From contig OY282609.1 in assembly GCA_958298945.1 (NCBI GenBank), positions 66,064,220-66,128,219 on the forward strand: a DNA stretch of 64,000 bases. The letters are read 5' to 3'. Under the pieces are notes generated by a model. That model was not told the DNA's origin and searched no databases. It saw nothing but the letters and a program-made list of their open reading frames with translations. A program made the translations under genes and the position numbers. The stretch comes from Atherix ibis. Its lineage: Eukaryota > Arthropoda > Insecta > Diptera > Athericidae. Of this stretch, positions 45,651-57,569 are shown piece after piece (position 1 is the first letter of the stretch; each line of letters begins with the position of its first letter).

Positions 45651-47463
45651 CGGCAGCTTATAATGCCAATAAATAAAAATATTAAATTAATAAAAATCTG
45701 TACAATGGATTGTGGACAATATTTTTTCTCTCAAATTTTAACAATCGTTCGTAGTCTATAAGAGATTTAAAATTTATTTTTATAAAAATACCATTTTTTC
45801 AAAAAAGTTAAAATTTTTGATAATTTCGAAATAATAATAAATAAAAATTGTACTTCCAAAAAATTAAAATGAAAACTATTGACTGTGTATTGATTTGGCT
45901 CTACTAAAAAAAGTCGGTTTTAATAGAAAAAAACTAAACAACTACAATACGAAAAGGAAAATGTGAATCTCATAAAGGACATGTTTTTACAATGTTTGTT
46001 ATCTTGGGGATCTTTTTCGTATTTTAAGAATAACCATAAATTTTCTAACGAAAAGAAAAAACCTGACTAGTTGGTGCTTCTACATTATCCTTGCCGCAAG
46101 GCGAATCGTTTTTTGTATGTGGTATATAATAAACTGTGCGAAATTATATGCTCAGACAGTAGGTGGATACCAGACGATAAGATGACAAAAGTTTTTTTTT
46201 GTCAAATACTTTAGTCTAAAACAGATGCCTTCATGACCAATTGAATATTCTTGTTAAAAATATTCCCAACATTAACATTGACAAGATACTGAGCTTATTA
46301 TATGTTTATTTTTTTTCGCGGTGAGATTTTCTTATATTTTTTGAATTGTCTTAAAATAAACCATTGAAATTTTTTTCGAAGTAAAATATATTGAAAATGT
46401 CTCTACAAAAAATCAGTCCTCTTCAAAAGGTGACTACCAAAAAGTTTCGAGTAAATAGCTTTGCGTTTTTTTTTGTGTAATTGTATAAAATAGTAGGGAA
46501 TATTTTAGAAATTACTATCGCAGGTATAAATCTCATATATAAGGTTGGATAAGAACTGTAATTTTAAATTGTAAAATTTAAATACTTTTGAATTATATTT
46601 TTTTCGATTTATCACTATTTTCTAATAAGAAGCAATTTTTGAAATACAAGAACTTTAACATGATACATAAACGTCCATCGATGCTTCTCCACAAGTTTGA
46701 CTTAATTAGCATGCATTGATTTCAAAGTGTTTTTATTTGAAGGAATATTCTGCAGTACTCTAAAGGACACCTGTGACAAATATTTCGGAAAATTCTATAT
46801 TTTCGAAAAATTTGAATTTTTTTGAGTTTTCTTTTTTTGGAATTAAAATTAAAATAATTTTTGCATATTAATTAAGAGAAAAATTTTATATTTTAGTTTT
46901 CAAAGTTTTGGATAATTTTTTGACCAAATTCAATTTTTTTTTGTCTATTTGATAAAATTGTTAAAAAATCGAATATTGTTGAAGGAAAATTGTTTTAGAA
47001 TTTATACAAATTAAAAATTTCCAATTAAACGCAATATTATAATTCTTTAATTAATTATGCTAATAGTGTTTAAATTATCAAATTTCGTAGAGATCTCTTA
47101 ATAAATTTCCTTTCGACTTAAATTTGAATATTCAAATATTTTTAAAGTCACAAATTCAATTTTTAATTTATGAACACAATTCATAAATTATTAAATTTTC
47201 TATTCAAATAGAGCTTTTTTTGTAATAGTTTTTATTATTTAGCAATTGAAATATTATTATCAATTTTGTTTGTTGTCCATAAGGCATGAGCCACGAGCTA
47301 TGATGCAGTTGGTGACCTGTAGGTATGCCGGATGATAAGATTTTTTATTGTTGAAGTAATTAAAAAAGGGACTTAAAAAAGGTATTGAGGAATTTCTAAA
47401 CTGCGGAAATCTAATTAGAAAAGAAATTTTGGATAAGGTTGCATTCCCTTAGAAGATGAGTGA
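45651..47463. other. No gene seen, very AT-rich
   Basis: Homopolymer-rich, no recognised feature. Confidence 0.5.
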
Positions 47464-47465
47464 TA

Positions 47466-48687
47466 CGAGGGTCGTTCGATAAGTCCTTAGCAAATCCAAA
47501 AAATTTCGCTCGTAGTGTCGGTAAAGATTTTTTTTGTAAGTAGCATTATCGACAGGAAAGCTGTCAATGGAAAAAAGCGAGTTTAGGTCTGTCATCAAAC
47601 ATCTCCATTTGAAAGGCTTAAGCCCGAAAGAAATTAAAGCGGAGTTGGATGCAGTTACTGGCACATCTGCACCTGTGTTTGCGACGGTTTACAATTGGGT
47701 GAATGAATTTAAATGTGGCCGTTCATCCACAAAAGATGAACATCGTTCAGGACGCCCAGTTGAGGTGTCTACTCCTGAAATCATCGACAAAATCCACGAT
47801 CTGATTTTGAACGAACGGCGAATTAAAGTGCGCGAATTAGTTGAGGCCACGGGCATATCACAAGGTACGTGTACAGTCGCTTCAATTTTGCATGAAAAAT
47901 TGTCTGTGAAAAAAATTTCGGCAAGATGGGTGCCGCGTTTGCTCTCAGAGGAGAATAAGCGCAATCGTGTAGTGGACTCTAAAGCTATGTTGGCACTCTT
48001 TCATCGCAATCCTGCCGAATTCCTTCGTCGATATGCCACTGTGGACGAAACCTGGATACACTACTGCACTCCAGAAACGAAGAGACAGTCATCACAGTGG
48101 ATTTTCAAGGGTGAACGGGCTCCAAAGAAGGCAAAAACTGTGCTATCGGCCGGCAAGGTGATGGCCACGGTCTTTTGGGATTCGCAGGGCATCATTTTTA
48201 TCGACTACTTGGAAAAAGGAAAAACAATAACAGGAGCGTATTACGCGTCGTTATTGCAACGGTTGAGCGAGGAAATCAAACAGAAACGCCCCCATCTGAA
48301 GAAGAAAAAAATCCTCTTGCATCAGGACAATGCGCGTGTGCACACCTGCGCTGTTTCCATGGCAAAAATTGTGGAATTGAGAATGGAATTGTTGCAGCAT
48401 CCCGCTTATTTAGCAGATTTGGCCCCGAGTGACTATTTTCTTTTCCCCAATCTGAAGAAATGGCTTGGCGGACGACGGTTCACTTCCAACGAGGACGTCA
48501 TTGCTTAAACGGATGAGTATTTTGCAGAACTTCCAGAATCGTATTTTTTGGACGGGATAAAAGTTTTGGAAAATCGGTTGGATAAGTGTATAGAGCTAAA
48601 AGGAGATTAAGTTAAAAAATAAAATTTTTTTTTTAAAAAAAACAGTTTTTTTCCATCTTTTTCTAAGGACTTATTGAACGACCCTCA
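47466..48687 (+). mobile_element. Mariner family B copy B2, full length (irritans subfamily)
   Basis: TA at 47464-47465 and 48688-48689; ends CGAGGGTCGTTCGATAAGTC and the complement of the same with the last base mutated (CCCTCA). Length 1222: about 60 bases of 5' UTR present in B1 are missing. Confidence 0.93.
47567..48610 (+). pseudogene. Mariner transposase, irritans subfamily, one in-frame stop (B2)
   Basis: Starts MEKSEFRSVIKHLHLKGLSP; 313 codons are open. Catalytic residues are kept: YATVDETWIHYCTP, LLHQDNARVH, YLADLAPSDYFLF (SPDL changed to LADL next to the third Asp). A six-base duplication (GTACGT near 47864) inserts Cys-Thr into ISQGT[CT]VAS. A CAA-to-TAA change at 48506-48508 stops the frame; beyond it TDEYFAELPESYFLDGIKVL and ENRLDKCIELKGD continue in frame to TAA 48608-48610. 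Apart from that stop the gene is complete, and it retains the C-terminus that B1 lost. Confidence 0.93.
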
Positions 48688-48689
48688 TA

Positions 48690-50565
48690 GTATGTTGAAT
48701 TTGATGCGTTGAGGATGGTTTCTGAAAAGGATATTATGTGTTTTCACGCAATTTCCGAGCCTAAAATTTAGGTAAGGTTGTTGAGCAAACTGATTGGGCA
48801 ATGGTTGGAAAATATTTCGAAAGAAGCCTTTCCCTACTTCTGCAGTGTGTATGTCTATGGTGAGCAGGTGCGGTAAGTTAGGAAATATTGTGACTACCGG
48901 GTAATGAAGTTTCCTCATCTTCCAATTCCTAAATTTTGTATACCATATGACCCAGGACCCAACGCTTTAAGTACTGTAAACATGAGAGAAGAATGAGAAG
49001 TAAAAAAACTAGCTTGAAATATATTTATTAATATAAATTTATTTTGAAACTGATTTAAATAAAATAATTAAATTTGATTAAAATAAGTAAATTGTACACG
49101 TCCTAGAATAATATTTCTGCAAAAACACTTCTTGAAATGGGAATCTAATTTAAATGATATAGAAAATCTCAAAAATTATTATAAGCTAATAAATTTTCGG
49201 AAATTCACATAACGTCATCCCTTTTAAGCGCATTCATAAATATTGTACATGTTTTACTAAGTAATTAATTTTAATTATTTTACGAAAAAAAAATATATCA
49301 ATGTTTATTATGAAATATATTAAAATATTCTTAAGAAAAGCAACCACGTTCGAAAACTAACGAGTATCTTGATTTCTGATAAATTATTGTATTTTCGTAA
49401 ATTTATTTCCAACATATCCGAACGTACACATACATACATACGTGATCTATGAACATTCAGAAATTAAGGCTAGAAGACAAAGAATTCGGAAAAAAGTGTG
49501 CCACGTAAATGAAATAGGATAGATTTGATACTTGGCAAAGATTAATATATCAAGGAGCAGAGAGCATAGTCGAGAGAGTGGTGCACAGTAGCGTAAAAGA
49601 CTATCCTAACGACAACATAATTATCTGGGGGAATTTTAGTAAAGAAACCAAGTGTTGATTAAAACGAATTTCGCATTAATTACCCGAAATGGACGATGTC
49701 CACGGTCATAAGTTAAATATTTATGATATTTTTAATCCGAATAGTTCAGCTACTGAACGTTTCTCTCGGATTCATTAGCTCGGGGACAGTTGGTTTTTAG
49801 GGGGTTGAATATTCATCGACTAGCTATCTGATGCTTTGGCTTCGTTTATTTCAGAGGGTTTATTAGCCTATATCCATTGCGGTAGTTTTAGCTTTTGATG
49901 GCTGCTTTCTAATCCAATAAAACACGTTGGATTCTCACCGTATTGAAACAGAAATAATAGTAATGGTGGCAATTCTAATAGAAAATGAAAAAAGCCACAA
50001 TATGGAAGATGCTCAAATTAAAATTAAAGAAAATTAAATCAGACCCTTCCTAAAATATTTACATTCTATTTGCATAATTTTATTCAATCGTTACTATTAT
50101 TTTTTTTTGACCCTTAATGCAAACTCATAGACAACGATGAGGATATAATTTTTATTTTATACTATTTGGTTTTTTTATTCTTATTGGCTATAATTAAAAA
50201 TGAAAATATGGAAAATAATCATTTAAAGAATTGGCAATTAAAAATTCAAAATAATTCATAGAAGAGAAGATATTAAAAAAAGTTATTTTCTTGGAATAAT
50301 AAATAATATTTCGTAAAGTTTTTCATCTTTGAAAAATATTTTCTTCTTGCTTCTTATTAATAATTATCGTCCTTGTTAGGTAATATTAAAATTGATATTG
50401 ACTTAAGAAAAATGACAACTAAGGGAATATAAATTCGTATACAAAAAAAGTAATCTCCTCAATGCAGACTGTTTTTCTTGGATGTGTCGTATTGTTTTTC
50501 TTGAATGTGTGGTATGAGTTAAAATTAAGCCTTTAAAACTAAAGTGATAGAATATACAAAAATTT
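48690..50565. other. No gene seen
   Basis: A frame at 48685-48918 (- strand) is unrecognised. A short CATACATACATACG microsatellite lies near 49428. Otherwise AT-rich. Confidence 0.45.
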
Positions 50566-50671
50566 ACAGTCAAAATTTTCTAAAAATTTTCCATTTTAAA
50601 TTATTGTACGTAAAGAATTGTAAAAAATTTGCAAAAAAATTCACTAAGCTTCGTATTTAAAAATAAGTTTA
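50566..50671 (+). repeat. Direct repeat flanking mariner A5, left copy
   Basis: ACAGTCAAAATTTTC, TTCCATTTTAAATTATTGTA, CGTAAAGAATTGTAAAAAA, TTCACTAAGCTTCGTATTTA and AAAATAAGTTT recur in the same order at 51410-51523, where an additional AATTCCAATAAAAGTTTTCA is present. Confidence 0.8.
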
Positions 50672-51396
50672 TTAGGTGTATAAGCTTAAATCCGCTGTTT
50701 GGTCATAGATGGCGTGAGTGAGCGTATTAAGCTAATATGTAACATTAATCAGTGCACATTGTCAGTCAAAAAAAGAGCATATGCGGGAAGCGCTGCTTTT
50801 CTGCTTCAATTTAAAAAATCGGCTACCGAATCGCATTGCGTGAAATTTCGGCCTAGAATTTTGGGACAAGAAGCGTGAAAATCGGCCTAGGAAAGTTGAG
50901 GACCATCAATTGCAGGCTCTTTTAGATGAAGACGATACCCAATTGCAAAAAAATACTCGTGGAGCAATTGGGTGTTACTCAACCAGCCATTTCCATGTGT
51001 CTGCGTGTCATGGGGAATATTGAAAAGATCGGAAAATAGGTGCCGCATGAATTGAATGATAGGCAGATGCAGCGACGCCAAAACACATGCGAAATCTTGC
51101 TCGCCAGAAAAAAAGAAAGTTATTCCTGTATGAGATTGTGACAGGCGATGAAAAGTAGATGTATTTCGAGAATTCTAAACTCAAAAAATCATGGGTTGAT
51201 CCCGGCCAACCATCAACATCTTCCCCAAGACCAAATCGCTTCGAACGGAAGACGATGCTATGAGTTTGGTGGCTTATTCACCAGACCTGGCCCATTCCGA
51301 CTTCCACCTGTTTTCGTCAATGAGTCACGCGCTCGCTGAGCAGCACTTCGATTCTTACGAAGACGTCCGAGAATGGCTTGATGAGTGGTTTGCTTC
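50672..51396 (+). mobile_element. Mariner family A copy A5, 3'-truncated
   Basis: Left end TTAGGTGTATAAGCTTAAAT (TA before it at 50670-50671). Coding fragments with stops: RQNTCEILLARK, EIVTGDEK(*)MYFENSK, then a deletion that removes the second catalytic region and joins to AYSPDLAHSDFHLFSSMSHA, ending in DVREWLDEWFAS at about 51396. The right end is replaced by the second copy of the element's own left flank. Confidence 0.87.
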
Positions 51397-51409
51397 AAAA
51401 TTTTGATTT

Positions 51410-51523
51410 TCAGTCAAAATTTTCCATTTTAAATGATCGTACGTAAAGAATTGTAAAAAAAATTCCAATAAAAGTTTTCAGTAAAAATTTGCAAAAATAT
51501 TCACTAAGTTTCGTATATAAAAA
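51410..51523 (+). repeat. Direct repeat flanking mariner A5, right copy
   Basis: See 50566-50671; starts at TCAGTCAAAATTTTCCATTT. Confidence 0.8.
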
Positions 51524-54500
51524 TGAGTTTTTAAAAAATTGATTTTTTCATCAAGCCAAGTTCTATAAAGTATCTATTATCAGAAGTGCAGTCGCATTTT
51601 CAATTGGAACTAATAATTAAGTAATTGGAAAATATGCATTACTTTTTTAAGTAAATCCTCTCCTGATTGTGCACTATCAGACCGAGTGGGTAAATGGAAT
51701 AAAATCACTCCGTACGATAAGAATTATATAGTTTGCGAACGAATCTAGAATTCTATTTAAGGAATATTTTACCACACCATTGAAAAGGTACGAAAACGAA
51801 AGGAAAAACGGAATTTTATGTTCTGTTTTCTTGTTATCATCTAACAACTATCAAAGTTACCATATGCCAACAGCTGCATGTGGAAGTTGTCGATTCCTTT
51901 TTCTGTAGTATTTTTAAAACTAGCGCGCTATTGTCAGCAGAAAAAGAATGCCATTTCCGGTATCGCTCGCTATCTCTGGTCCCTGGAAGTGATGCAGGAC
52001 GACGATATGTTACTTCTGTTGCAGTGAATCGTACATGGCACAAGCGATTCCACAACCGATGGCAATGATAATTTACATTGCAGCCGTTGGCAGCATTGAC
52101 AGGACGAACGATGTATTCCGCAACGCAGTAGAACGATTGTAGGAATTCCTTATTTTACACCAACAAGTACCGTAAGCCCGTTAGTTTAAATTAATACGTT
52201 GCAATAGAGGCTCGTCTAAGCCATACCACATGTAGCAGAAGATTGCGAACCGAACAAGAATGAATAAAGATTGAATGGGAGCGTGTGTTAACCGTTATAG
52301 GAGGAAGTAACTGCCACTTCGGTGTGCATAGTGGTGGCCATCGCTATCCCTATCACTATCGTTACTATTGTGGATGTTGAAAATCTAGCACCTGCGGCAG
52401 AGAAACTTACAAACATAGGATATTGTTTTGCGATTCGGTTTTTCAGTTGGTAACAAATGGTCGCAACGAAGGGAAAAATCGTTCGCTTCGGATTTTCTTG
52501 TTTCTCCTCTCTTTTAGGTTTGATAAATTTCTTTTTGCATCGACGGTTGTTACAGTTGTTATTTTTGGTATACTGTCGGATCCTGTTGGCAATCCTGTTT
52601 GAATTTACTATTTGCATATGCTCATATGTGTCCCTGAGTTTTCACTAACGAAGGGAAAAAATGTGCTTACAATACAGTGTCGGATCTTCTGGTAAGTACT
52701 CGGTGCAAAGGAGTATTTAGAAAAATCGTTAGTGGTATTTACGTATATTTTCACCGATAAAGTTATATCGAGATGAATAAATGGTGACTGAAATTGTAGA
52801 TGCCACAATAGTTACCGAGATAGTATTCAATGCCTAGGAGAATTTATCTTTCTAATAATGCGAGTAGTAACAGAAACAGGATAGAATTCTCAGTTTTTCC
52901 ATTATTCCCAAAGTAAATTTACTACGGTATCGTCGTAATTGGTCGTGAATAAATTACCAAAAAAAAAAAACACATATTCTCGTATATAAATTCGAATGGC
53001 ATTCATGTAATAACACCTGTTATCATGTGTCAATCTAAATTTTTATGATGATAGCAGTACGAATACGAGAATGTACACGAGAGAAAAAGATTGCAAGGGA
53101 AATACCATATTCTGAATTTGGAAAAATCAACATACAAAAATTTATTAGTTTATTTTTCGATAGAACGATGAGGAGTATCAATTCAAAAAGGATATCAAAT
53201 TTACATATTGACAGTTCGATCTGTTAATAAATTATGCCCGAAGACGAGACAAATCGAAGAAATTTATCCTGAAAAGGACTGTATAGCAAATGTCAAACTC
53301 TATTACTGTGACTGAGTACGTACATGACAACGAGTGTATATTCGACTGCATTTTGCCTTCATTCCACATAATTCGAAGTCCTGAATGGGTAATCATAGGT
53401 TCGGTGGACTAACTCATATGGCCTTGAAGGCGATCAAAAATCCAAAAGTTATTTTATTTATTGATGGGCTATTGAACTGTTCTATTTCAGATCCAAGATA
53501 GAGAGCGTGCCTCACACTATTCGAAACTAAAGTTGTTTTAAACGAAACGATAGTATTTTGTCCAAATAAAAGTAATTTCGTTATTTACCGTTCTGCCTCA
53601 GTTCACTTGGCCCCAGAGTATCCAACACTTATGCTGGCAGTGTTTGCGAGTGTATTCGCTGTTCGTGGCATGAAAGGTCCTGTACAATCGAGTATACGGA
53701 ATATGGAAGGAAATCGAGCCAAGAATTGGGCCTGAGTTTTAGAAAGAGTAAATATATGAGTTGTTGGTTCTCCATTGCTGGCAAGGACACAAAACCTCCT
53801 TACACATACACATGCACGATCATATATTAAAAATGATGTAGATTTTTAGCTTGCCCACTTTACCACCAGTCGATATCATTTTTGCTTGTGAACGATTGTT
53901 GGTTCTCGTTTGCTGGTTTTCTTAGCAAAAAAAGGTCAAAATCTTCCATAGATTTTCCAAACCCGGAAAAATGTGTTGACAAGAGCACCAGATGTCTCCA
54001 GATATGAAAAATTAATTCATCGCCAGAGCCCATCATTTTTAAGACTTCTTGTGTCCCTTTTGCGTAACATTTCATTCGTAACGACTCCACAATATTACTT
54101 ACTTAGTTTAAAAACGTTTCACATTCAATACCCAATCTCTCCCTTTCCCTATCAATCAGATCTCTGCTTCTGCTTCTGGTTCACATTTCCATTTCGATAT
54201 TATATGTTTTTTTTTTTGATTTTCTCCTAGTTTTTTTTTTGTTGATTTTCTGGCATAATTTTTCTTTTTTTTTATACTTATTCGATTTTATACGAACGAA
54301 GAAATCAAAAACGATTCGTATACTTTTTCCAAAACTTGTATACATTTAGTTGGGTTTCTGAAGTCATTTCATGGATCCATTCTTTTATTGGCAATTTACA
54401 CTTCATTCATCTTCGAAAAAGGCTATTTTCCAGGGAATATCAATACAAACTTTTGTAATGTGAGAATATATTTTTACATGGCAACTCAAAGGCGCAAGTA

Positions 54501-54970
54501 AGATTTTTTTTATAAGTATATACTAAATTTGTTAGTAGAATTTCATATAAATGAAAAAATTTAGTAAAAATGTAATAATATCGATTGAATCTAAATATTT
54601 TTGTATGAAATGAAAAAGATAATATTTAAATTAAAAGCTTTTGTAACAATTTCTAATAAAATTGTTTTTTTTTCGAACACAAAGTTTGATTGTATTTCCA
54701 TATAATATTTTTTTAAAGGAGAACTCTTTCAAGCGTAACTCTTCCTAGTAAAAATTTTTCCATCAAAAATTTTATCTCAAAAAGTTTTCAGTAAAAATTC
54801 TGTAAAAATGTTCTTCAAAGAATTTTCGCAACAAATTGTGTCAAATGTTTTCGTTAAAATATTTTTTCAAAAGCTTTTCCATCATAATTTTTCAGAAAAT
54901 TTTCGAAGTAAATATAATCTAATAAGTGCGGTGTGATGTAATCCCAACTAAGTAATTTTTCGAATTATTA
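51524..54970. other. No supported gene; degenerate repeat at 54730-54910
   Basis: 51840-52640 is less AT-rich and has medium frames on both strands (51837-52068, 52288-52617), none recognised. 54195-54275 is T-rich. 54730-54910 carries degenerate TTTTCAGTAAAAATTC-like units as at 4021-4145. Confidence 0.45.
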
Positions 54971-56229
54971 TCAAGTATATAAGCTTAAATCCGTTGTTTG
55001 GTCATAGATGGCGTGAGTGAGCGTATTAAGCTACCTTGGGCACGCCATACTATGTTTTATGAGTTTGACATCTGTCAATATTAATCAGTGCATATTGTCA
55101 GCAATTTCGTACAAAAACATTCATTTTTCCTTTGGTAATTATGTCTAGTTTTTTGGCAGAAAAAGAGCATATGCGGGAAGCTCTGCTTTTCTGCGTTAAT
55201 TTGAAGAAATCGGATGCTGAATCATATCGAATGCTTATGGAGGCCTATGGTGAAATCGGATGCTGAATCGTATCGAATAACGTGCCGAGGTTAGTTTCGT
55301 CGGTTACAAGAAGACAATTTTAACTTGTTCGACAAGAAGCGTTAAAATCGCCCTAGGAAAGTTGAGGACCATCAATTACAGGCTCTTTTGGACGAAGACG
55401 ATACCCAATCACAAAAAATGATCGCGGAGCAATTGGGTGTTACTCAACCAGCTATTTCCATGCGACTGCGTGCCATGGGGAAGATTGAAAAGATCGGGAA
55501 ATGGGTGCCGCATGAATTAAATGATAGGCTGATGGAGCGACGCCAAAACACATGCGAAATCTTGCTCGCCAGACAAAAAAGAAAGTCGTTCCTGCATCGG
55601 ATTGTGACAGGCGATGAAAAGGGAATATATTTCGAGAATCCTAAACTCAAAAAATCGTGGGTTGATCCCGGCCAAGACCAAATCGCTTCGGACGGACGAC
55701 GAAGCTGTGCGTTTGGTGGGATCAGCAGGGTATCTACTGAGATGTTGAAATCTGGTGAAACTGTCAATGCCCACCGCTACCACCAACAACTGATCAAATT
55801 GTGCTCTGTGTGAAAAAAGGACGGATTATCAACAAAGACATGACAAGCTGTGTTCCTCCACAACAACGAACCATCGCACATGTCAAAAATAGTCCAAAAC
55901 TACTTGGAGACACTCAACTGGGAGGTGCTACCCCACCCTGCTTATTCACCAGACCTAGTGCCTTCCGACTACCACCTGTTTTCGACGATGGACCACGCGC
56001 TCGCTGAGCAGCACTTCGATTCTTACGAAGACGTCCGAAAATGGCTTGATGAGAGGCTTGCCTCGAAACAGAAGGAATTTTTTTGGCATGGTATGCACAA
56101 ATTGCCCGAGAGATGGGAAAAATATGTAGCTAGCGAGGGCAAGTACTTTAAATGAATTTATTTTTGCTTTCTATGAAAAAACATGTGTTTTTCGAATAAA
56201 AAACAGCGGATTTAAGCTTATACACCTGA
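54971..56229 (+). mobile_element. Mariner family A copy A6, both ends present
   Basis: TA at 54969-54970 and 56230-56231. Left end TCAAGTATATAAGCTTAAAT, right end AAGCTTATACACCTGA; the outermost base is mutated at both ends. Length 1259. Confidence 0.92.
55141..56155 (+). pseudogene. Mariner transposase pseudogene (A6)
   Basis: Starts MSSFLAEKEHMREALLFC at 55141. A 26-base block (AAATCGGATGCTGAATC...) is duplicated at 55207 and 55254. The stretch LDEDDTQSQKMIAEQLGVTQ preserves the residues missing in A2. IVTGDEKGIYFENP (first Asp) is present; a deletion after DPGQ near 55673 and another near 55803 shift the frame. HNNEPSHM has the second catalytic Asp changed to Asn, and AYSPDLVPSDYHLFSTMDHA retains the third. 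Ends TGA 56153-56155. Inactive. Confidence 0.9.
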
Positions 56230-56231
56230 TA

Positions 56232-56502
56232 AATAACGTTTTCTTTTAAAATACCGAAAGTTGAATATAAAAATCATACCAAAATAGGAGTAATATATTA
56301 AATATCCATCAAGTGCATTTTTCTTTGTCAAATTCCAATTAATTGAAAAACGCATTATGGTACTTTTACAAAAGTTTTTCAAAAGATAGAATCTGGACGA
56401 TTGATAGGAAATTGGTGGAAAGGGAGAGATGAAAATATGAGGAACTAATATGAAGAGTGTGCATTGAAATGAAGAAATGAAGTGAATGCCTGTTTAATCT
56501 TT
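56232..56502. other. No gene seen
   Basis: Flank of mariner A6; no feature recognised. Confidence 0.4.
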
Positions 56503-56563
56503 CTATTGATCAAAAATAGGGTCTTCGTTGTAGTCGTATCCGTTGTTAGCTTCCTTCAAAAAC
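56503..56563 (-). CDS. Possible terminal exon linked to the exon at 57445-57569
   Basis: On the - strand a good acceptor (TTTCATAG) precedes 56563. One frame reads FLKEANNGYDYNEDPIFDQ then TAG (56503-56505), an acidic, coding-like tail. Joining to the exon at 57445-57569, which ends in phase 0, does not use this frame unless the acceptor is TTTGAAG ten bases further on, giving EANNGYDYNEDPIFDQ; with the first acceptor the product would be VFEGS and stop. A missing exon between them is also possible. Confidence 0.25.
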
Positions 56564-57444
56564 CTATGAAATATATTTTCGCTATATAAAAGTCTCAATA
56601 AAATCAAAACTTGACTCGTTGCACAGAGCCTGTCTGCAGATATTGCCTCGTTACGTATATATTTTGGCCCAGCCGAATCTACAAAGTTAGGTTAGGGATG
56701 AATGACATGTGAGCATACGTCGAAATTCTCCATGCTATTTATTCAACCAAATTACCAAAGGGCAAGGGGCGCACATTTGAAATGCTGGGAAGTGAATTGA
56801 AGACAAACGAAAGAAAGAATGAGTGGGAATGAGATTAGTTTTTTTTCCTACTTCTTCTCCTTTTAAATAAAGAAGAAATTATTTGTGGCATTTCTAGGCT
56901 AATATCGACTAGTATACTCTATCCAATAAAGGAATACTAGTACTTGGAAAGGACTATATCGTCTAAAAATCTAGAGATGGAAGGAATCCATAGAGGGACT
57001 GCGATCAAATCGGTTTCCATCATCCGTGTCGGCTACATGGATGGCACAGTAAATCAGACTCTGTCTATATATTGTAGTAGAATGATGTGATGAGGGAATA
57101 GTGCTCTAGATAAGATAGATTCTTCAAGAAACAAACAGGAAACCACCCATCGTTTAAAATTCAATTGCCAAGGGAAATAGCTGAGGTAAGCTCTTAAGAC
57201 TATATTCGAAAGAATCTTTACAAAAAAAAAGACCTATAAGACGTTATAAAAGAGGAGGTTGAATGTCTAACACTATAGCATTGTTAAACCAGAACTAAAC
57301 TCAACTGCATGGAGTCGAATGGAATGGAATGGTTTCGAGCGGGAAATGCGATAGAGGATAAAGTACAACATAGACTATGTCGATAGTTGGAAATTGTAGA
57401 AGAATACATAAAAATCCAGCAGGGAAAAGCCAATAATAGCTTAC
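56564..57444. other. Possible intron; no other feature
   Basis: No recognised coding sequence. Confidence 0.35.
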
Positions 57445-57569
57445 CAGAAAGGATGCGGCAATGAGCCAGAGAATGGCCAAGATGGAAATGATGATAACGA
57501 GTGGGAAGCAGCCAGTTACTGTTATAGGCGAGTCGTAGGTAAAACGCCCTCTAAAGCAGTTGCCATAAC
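57445..57569 (-). CDS. Candidate coding exon with a transmembrane segment, unknown gene
   Basis: On the - strand: acceptor CTTTTATAG before 57569 and donor CTG|GTAAGC after 57445, a near-consensus donor. The 125 bases encode 41 complete residues: a Cys-containing loop (YGNCFRGRFTYDSPITVTGC) and a hydrophobic helix (FPLVIIISILAILWLIAASF). Composition and splice signals are those of a real exon of a membrane protein, with the loop likely outside. I do not recognise the family. The open frame extends beyond both splice sites (57588-57301), so an unspliced reading is possible. Confidence 0.4.

Noticed and set aside
56690..56700. GTTAGGTTAGGG as telomeric TTAGG repeat
   Set aside because: Only two units; no array.
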